A DNA stretch of 8,804 nt from Alphaproteobacteria bacterium (GTDB taxonomy: Bacteria > Pseudomonadota > Alphaproteobacteria > RF32 > CAG-239): positions 1 to 8,804 of the forward strand of contig JAGCFG010000133.1 in NCBI GenBank assembly GCA_017650255.1, given 5' to 3'. Shown here in pieces: positions 5,357 to 8,804 of the stretch. The notes beneath the pieces are model-generated. The model did no database searches. It worked only from the letters and a program-made list of their open reading frames with translations, and had not been told where the DNA came from. Positions within the stretch are counted from its first letter, which is position 1, and each line of letters opens with the position of its first letter. The position numbers and the translations under genes are program-made.

Positions 5357-7831
5357 ATGGCATCAAAAAACTCTGTAATCTTGAGCGAAATTGATAAAGC
5401 TCGTTTGAAACTGTCTATTGAACATTATATCAATTATTTTATCGGCAAAAGAGTTTGCGAAATTACCAAGGAAGAAGCATTGAAGGCTATTTGTTTGGCG
5501 GTAAGAGAGTTTGCCATGGACAGAATGTATAAAACTATTGCCAGATATAACAAAAAAAATTCAAAAAGGGTTTATTATCTTTCGGTTGAATATCTTTTGG
5601 GACGCTCGTTAGAGAACAATCTTCACAATTTGGGGCTTTTTGATGCACTAAACAGTATAAAAATTGATGGATGGCCATGGAAAAACATGGAAGAAATTTT
5701 TGACACCGAATATGATCCAGCATTGGGTAATGGTGGACTTGGACGTTTGGCGGCATGTTATTTGGACTCGATGGCATCACTTGGAATTCCTGGGTTTGGA
5801 TATGGAATTAACTACGAGTACGGACTTTTTAAGCAAAAGTTTGAAAACGGTTATCAAATTGAACAAGCGGACAGCTGGGACGGAGAGAATTCTCCGTGGC
5901 AGTTTGCAAGAAATGACCGAAAGGTTACGGTTCCGCTTTATGGCGAAGTTGAGACAACTATTAACAATGTTACGGGTGAACCTGTTTTTATTTGGAAAAA
6001 CACAAAGCCAATTTTTGGCATTCCTTATGATTTTCCGATTGTCGGGTATAATGGTAAATCTGTAAATTATTTGCGCTTGTTTTCAGCTCAAGGAGACGAA
6101 CAGCTTGATATCGGCATCTTCAACAAAGGCGGATATATTGATGCGTTAAGTAATAAAATTGAAAGTGAAACTGTTTCTAAAGTTTTGTATCCTTCTGATG
6201 CAATCGAATCAGGAAAAGAACTGAGATTGAAACAACAATATTTCTTTGTTTCTTGCGCAATACAGGACATCATCAGAAGATTTTTGGAAAAGAGCAACGA
6301 CTTTCACAAGATGCCAGAGCATATTTGTATTCAGCTAAACGATACACACCCGGCTTTGGGTATTCCGGAGATGATGCACCAGTTGGTTGATGTTTATGGA
6401 CAGTCGTGGGATTCTGCATGGGAGATAACAACTAAAATTTTTGCGTATACAAATCATACTCTTTTGCCTGAGGCTCTGGAAACGTGGAACGCTAATATGC
6501 TTGGAAAAATGTTGCCGAGACATTTGCAGATTATTTATGAAATTAATCGCCGTTTTATGGAGTTTGCCAGAAGTAAGTTTGGTGACCAGCGCGAAAAATT
6601 GGATCGTGTTTCCATTGTTTTCGGTGAGGGAGAAAACCAAATTATCAGAATGGCAAACCTTTCCATTGTCGGCTCTTTTTGCATTAATGGTGTGGCAAAG
6701 CTGCATTCGGAATTGTTAAAAAATAATCTTATGCCGGAGTTTTATGAGTTGTGGCCTAAGAAGTTTCTCAATATTACAAATGGTATTACCCCAAGACGTT
6801 GGCTTTACCACGCAAACAGCGAATTGTCGGATTTGATATCTTCTAAAATCGGCGAAGATTGGGTTACAAATTTGGATTTGCTGGAGCAGTTGGAAGAATG
6901 GGCTGATGACAGTGCTTTTATGAAGAAATTTATGCAAATAAAGCAAAAGAACAAAGAAAATTTGGCTCGAGTTATTTTGAAAACAACAGGTATTGATGTT
7001 AACCCGAAAAGTATTTTTATTGTTCAGGCAAAGCGCATACATGAATATAAACGTCAGTTGATGACAATTTTGCAGGTTATCGGAGATTATTTGAGTATCG
7101 TTAAAGACAATCTTTATCCTGCTTACCCGAAGACTTATATTTTTGCCGGAAAGGCCGCTCCATCTTATCAATTTGCCAAAATGGTAATAAAATTGATAAA
7201 TAATGTCGCTGATGTTGTTAACCATAACCCATTGGTAAATGACATGATTAAGGTGGTATTTATTCCTGATTATAAGGTCTCTTTGGCAGAAATATTGGTT
7301 CCGGCGGCAGATGTAAGCATTCAAAATTCTACGGCAGGATTTGAGGCTTCGGGTACTGGCAATATGAAATTTGCCTTGAATGGTGCTTTGACCGTCGGCA
7401 CATATGATGGTGCAAATATCGAAATAAGAGAGGCTGTCGGTGAGGATAATTTTTATCTATTCGGGTTGAATGATGAAGAGATAAATGAAATGCATCTTTG
7501 CGGCAATTATAACCCTTATGAAGTTTATGATAATTCTGATTATATCAAAAGAATTATGAATACCCTTAACTCAACAATGTTCTGCGAAAAGGATTATATG
7601 TTGCTGTTTAAGATGATATATGAGGAGCTTTTATCGCGCGACTTTTATATGGTTTTGGCCGATTTGGAAAGCTTTAATGATGCGCTGCATACAGCTGAGA
7701 AAGATTATCAAAACAAGGATAAATGGGCTCATAAGGCTATATTGAATGTTGCAAGGATAGGTAGATTTTCAAGCGATCGAGCCGTAATGGAATATGCGAA
7801 AAATATATGGCATATAAAGCCTGTGGACTAG
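5357..7831 (+). CDS. glgP: Glycogen/alpha-glucan phosphorylase
   Basis: This 824-residue GT35 family enzyme releases glucose-1-phosphate from the non-reducing ends of glycogen or maltodextrins, using pyridoxal phosphate, in the cytoplasm. Key sites are visible in order: GNGGLGRLAACYLDS near residue 120; QLNDTHP (326-332); YTNHTLLPEALE followed by LPRHLQIIYEIN; TNGITPRRWL; the phosphate-contacting K559, R560 and K565 in A-K-R-I-H-E-Y-K-R-Q; and the pyridoxal-phosphate lysine K671 in G-T-G-N-M-K-F. K559/R560/K565 and K671 sit nine residues before rabbit muscle K568/R569/K574 and K680, so the core is collinear. The eukaryotic N-terminal phosphoserine segment is absent, as in other bacterial enzymes. 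Length fits GlgP/MalP (about 800-815 in E. coli). Sequence alone does not settle glycogen versus maltodextrin preference. No other glycogen gene is in the window. Sampled lines are AT-richer (35-37% G+C) than a valS line (45%). Confidence 0.96.
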   Translation: MASKNSVILSEIDKARLKLSIEHYINYFIGKRVCEITKEEALKAICLAVREFAMDRMYKTIARYNKKNSKRVYYLSVEYLLGRSLENNLHNLGLFDALNSIKIDGWPWKNMEEIFDTEYDPALGNGGLGRLAACYLDSMASLGIPGFGYGINYEYGLFKQKFENGYQIEQADSWDGENSPWQFARNDRKVTVPLYGEVETTINNVTGEPVFIWKNTKPIFGIPYDFPIVGYNGKSVNYLRLFSAQGDEQLDIGIFNKGGYIDALSNKIESETVSKVLYPSDAIESGKELRLKQQYFFVSCAIQDIIRRFLEKSNDFHKMPEHICIQLNDTHPALGIPEMMHQLVDVYGQSWDSAWEITTKIFAYTNHTLLPEALETWNANMLGKMLPRHLQIIYEINRRFMEFARSKFGDQREKLDRVSIVFGEGENQIIRMANLSIVGSFCINGVAKLHSELLKNNLMPEFYELWPKKFLNITNGITPRRWLYHANSELSDLISSKIGEDWVTNLDLLEQLEEWADDSAFMKKFMQIKQKNKENLARVILKTTGIDVNPKSIFIVQAKRIHEYKRQLMTILQVIGDYLSIVKDNLYPAYPKTYIFAGKAAPSYQFAKMVIKLINNVADVVNHNPLVNDMIKVVFIPDYKVSLAEILVPAADVSIQNSTAGFEASGTGNMKFALNGALTVGTYDGANIEIREAVGEDNFYLFGLNDEEINEMHLCGNYNPYEVYDNSDYIKRIMNTLNSTMFCEKDYMLLFKMIYEELLSRDFYMVLADLESFNDALHTAEKDYQNKDKWAHKAILNVARIGRFSSDRAVMEYAKNIWHIKPVD

Positions 7832-7866
7832 AGCTTGTAATAGTTGGGCAAAGTTTGCAGTATTTA

Positions 7867-7896
7867 TTGATTTTATCGTGCTTTGGTGTATATAAT
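7867..7896 (+). promoter_or_regulatory. Sigma70-type promoter for the virB8-like gene
   Basis: TTGATT (7867-7872) and a perfect TATAAT (7891-7896) are 18 bases apart in the 94-base gap after glgP. Transcription would begin near 7903, giving a short leader of about 23 bases. No terminator is visible between glgP and this promoter, so read-through from glgP remains possible. Predicted by eye. Confidence 0.5.
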
Positions 7897-7925
7897 AGTT
7901 TGTCGGGTAATTTTTTGTTTGAAAA

Positions 7926-8708
7926 ATGATGTTAGACTTATTTGCTACTGTATTCAAATTTAAGGAAAAAGAAAGTCCGGATAAGCTTGGTTTGTATCCC
8001 GAGCGTGTTCATGTTGCCGCAATGCCTGAAAGAAGATATTTGTGGACATCTTATGCGCTGGTTATTTTGATTTGTTTTTCCATTGCATTGAATATGATGT
8101 TGGCATTATCTTTGTATGTTATGATTCCAATGCGCGGCAGCCGTCCACAGCTGTATACAGTTAATAAATATTTTAGTCAAATTGATCCCGTGCAACCGGC
8201 TGAAATGAGTTTTCCACTCAACAATTTGGTTGCAGAAGAAAATATTACCACCTATATTTTGTCGCGCTATATTATAACCCCAAATTTTGATGAATTGGAA
8301 AGAAGGTGGGGAAAAGGCTCTACGGTATTTTGGATGTCTTCTCCTGCGGTATTTAATGCTTTTAGAGAAACAGAAGCTGATCCTAATATAGTGGTATTTA
8401 AGAGCAAAAAGATGTTCCGCAATGTTGAAATTGATTGGGTAAGAGCACTTACGGGATCTTTCTGGCAAGTTCAATTTAGGACTTTGGATTATTTGCCGAA
8501 GAATCCGGAGCCCATTATTGGTGTTTGGCGTGCAAATATGCGTGTTGCTTTTACGACATTTAAGAAAATTTCTCCTGCCAATGCTCTAAAGAATCCTTTT
8601 GGTTTTATAGTTACGGAATATCAACTTTCTTATATGGGAAATCCAAGTGTTTCAGAATCTTATATGTCACAAGCAAAGAAGATAACCAGCCAGATGTTTT
8701 TAAGATAA
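7926..8708 (+). CDS. VirB8-like type IV secretion inner-membrane protein
   Basis: This 260-residue protein has the VirB8 build. A cytoplasmic N-terminus of about 40 residues ends in E-R-R-Y-L-W, then comes one membrane helix (about 41-65), then a periplasmic domain of about 190 residues. Near the C-terminus is N-P-F-G (N223-G226) followed by F-I-V-T-E-Y-Q-L, matching the NPxG motif and following strand of VirB8 periplasmic (NTF2-like) domains. In type IV secretion systems VirB8 is an assembly factor linking inner-membrane and periplasmic core parts. There are two adjacent ATGs (7926, 7929) and no recognisable Shine-Dalgarno sequence, so the exact start is uncertain by one codon. No other virB/trb gene is in view; it appears to have its own promoter and is followed by a terminator. 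TrbF or DotI/IcmL-type relatives share the fold and are alternatives, so no symbol is given. Confidence 0.75.
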   Translation: MMLDLFATVFKFKEKESPDKLGLYPERVHVAAMPERRYLWTSYALVILICFSIALNMMLALSLYVMIPMRGSRPQLYTVNKYFSQIDPVQPAEMSFPLNNLVAEENITTYILSRYIITPNFDELERRWGKGSTVFWMSSPAVFNAFRETEADPNIVVFKSKKMFRNVEIDWVRALTGSFWQVQFRTLDYLPKNPEPIIGVWRANMRVAFTTFKKISPANALKNPFGFIVTEYQLSYMGNPSVSESYMSQAKKITSQMFLR

Positions 8709-8710
8709 TA

Positions 8711-8738
8711 AAAAAGCCGCAGGATTGCGGCATTTTTA
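8711..8738. terminator. Bidirectional rho-independent terminator
   Basis: GCCGCA (8716-8721) pairs with TGCGGC (8726-8731) around a 4-base loop. The stem is flanked by A-tract 8710-8715 and by ATTTTTATT after 8731, so each strand reads as stem plus T-run. It sits just after the virB8-like stop and right before the stop codon of a converging minus-strand gene, as expected for a shared terminator. Confidence 0.85.
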
Positions 8739-8804
8739 TTATAGTTTAAGCTTTTTATCAAGCCTTTCCAACTCGTCAATATAGCTTTTTATCAAATTTA
8801 GACC
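8739..8804 (-). CDS. C-terminal end of a minus-strand gene (runs off the right edge)
   Basis: The minus strand is open from the right edge to a TAA at 8741-8739, encoding 21 residues that end ...SYIDELERLDKKLKL. The other two minus frames hit stops within these bases. The charged, Leu-spaced sequence would suit a helical or coiled-coil C-terminus. The bidirectional terminator directly after the stop supports a real gene ending here. Product unknown; the fragment is too short to assign a family. Confidence 0.55.
   Translation of the reverse strand, partial: GLNLIKSYIDELERLDKKLKL

Noticed and set aside
6716..7324. 202-codon minus-strand open frame inside glgP
   Set aside because: It is antisense to the conserved catalytic domain of glgP; its composition (rich in Ile, Asn, Cys, His) is typical of a shadow frame.
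7842..7866. GCAAAGTTTGC palindrome after glgP as a possible terminator
   Set aside because: The two arms leave a one-base loop, which cannot form a stable hairpin, and no T-run follows directly.
1..8804. Defence, phage or new multi-gene system
   Set aside because: Every long frame belongs to a recognisable family (ankyrin, ValS, PopZ, TolC, GlgP, VirB8-like); no CRISPR repeats, transposase, integrase, toxin-antitoxin pair or attachment-site repeats were found by eye.

Overview
The window is an ordinary chromosomal segment of a low-G+C alphaproteobacterium. The strongest evidence is the block tolC - popZ - valS: PopZ (DUF2497 family) is essentially an alphaproteobacterial protein, and it is commonly found beside valS and a TolC-family gene in that class. 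Moderate to low G+C (roughly 33-45% in sampled lines), a secreted ankyrin-repeat protein and a VirB8-like type IV secretion component suggest, but do not prove, a host-associated lineage such as an uncultured gut or Rickettsiales/Rhodospirillales-like group. No mobile element, CRISPR array, tRNA or rRNA was seen.

Layout. Minus strand, left part: the N-terminal part of a Sec-exported ankyrin-repeat protein (1-375, running off the left edge); a strong rho-independent terminator (441-483); valS (506-3142); popZ (3233-3832); and tolC (3842-5200). tolC and popZ are 9 nt apart, and the popZ ribosome binding site overlaps the tolC stop codon. valS follows popZ after 90 nt. A good sigma70-type promoter (TTGCAA-16-TATAAT) lies just before tolC, so the likely transcript is tolC-popZ-valS, ending at 441-483. 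Plus strand, right part: glgP, glycogen phosphorylase (5357-7831), diverges from tolC. It is followed by a VirB8-like gene (7926-8708) that appears to have its own promoter (TTGATT-18-TATAAT) and ends at a bidirectional terminator (8711-8738). The last 66 bases are the C-terminal end of another minus-strand gene that converges on that terminator.

Function. The genes do not form one pathway. They cover translation (ValS), cell-pole organisation (PopZ), outer-membrane export (TolC), glycogen/maltodextrin breakdown (GlgP), a type IV secretion scaffold subunit (VirB8-like) and an ankyrin protein of unknown role. The most interesting details are in PopZ: an internal second copy of the N-terminal client-binding helix motif, and an Asn-rich linker built from a 15-nt tandem repeat in place of the acidic Pro/Glu/Asp linker known from Caulobacter. 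The apparently stand-alone VirB8-like gene is the second point of interest. I see no clear sign of an undescribed multi-gene system here.
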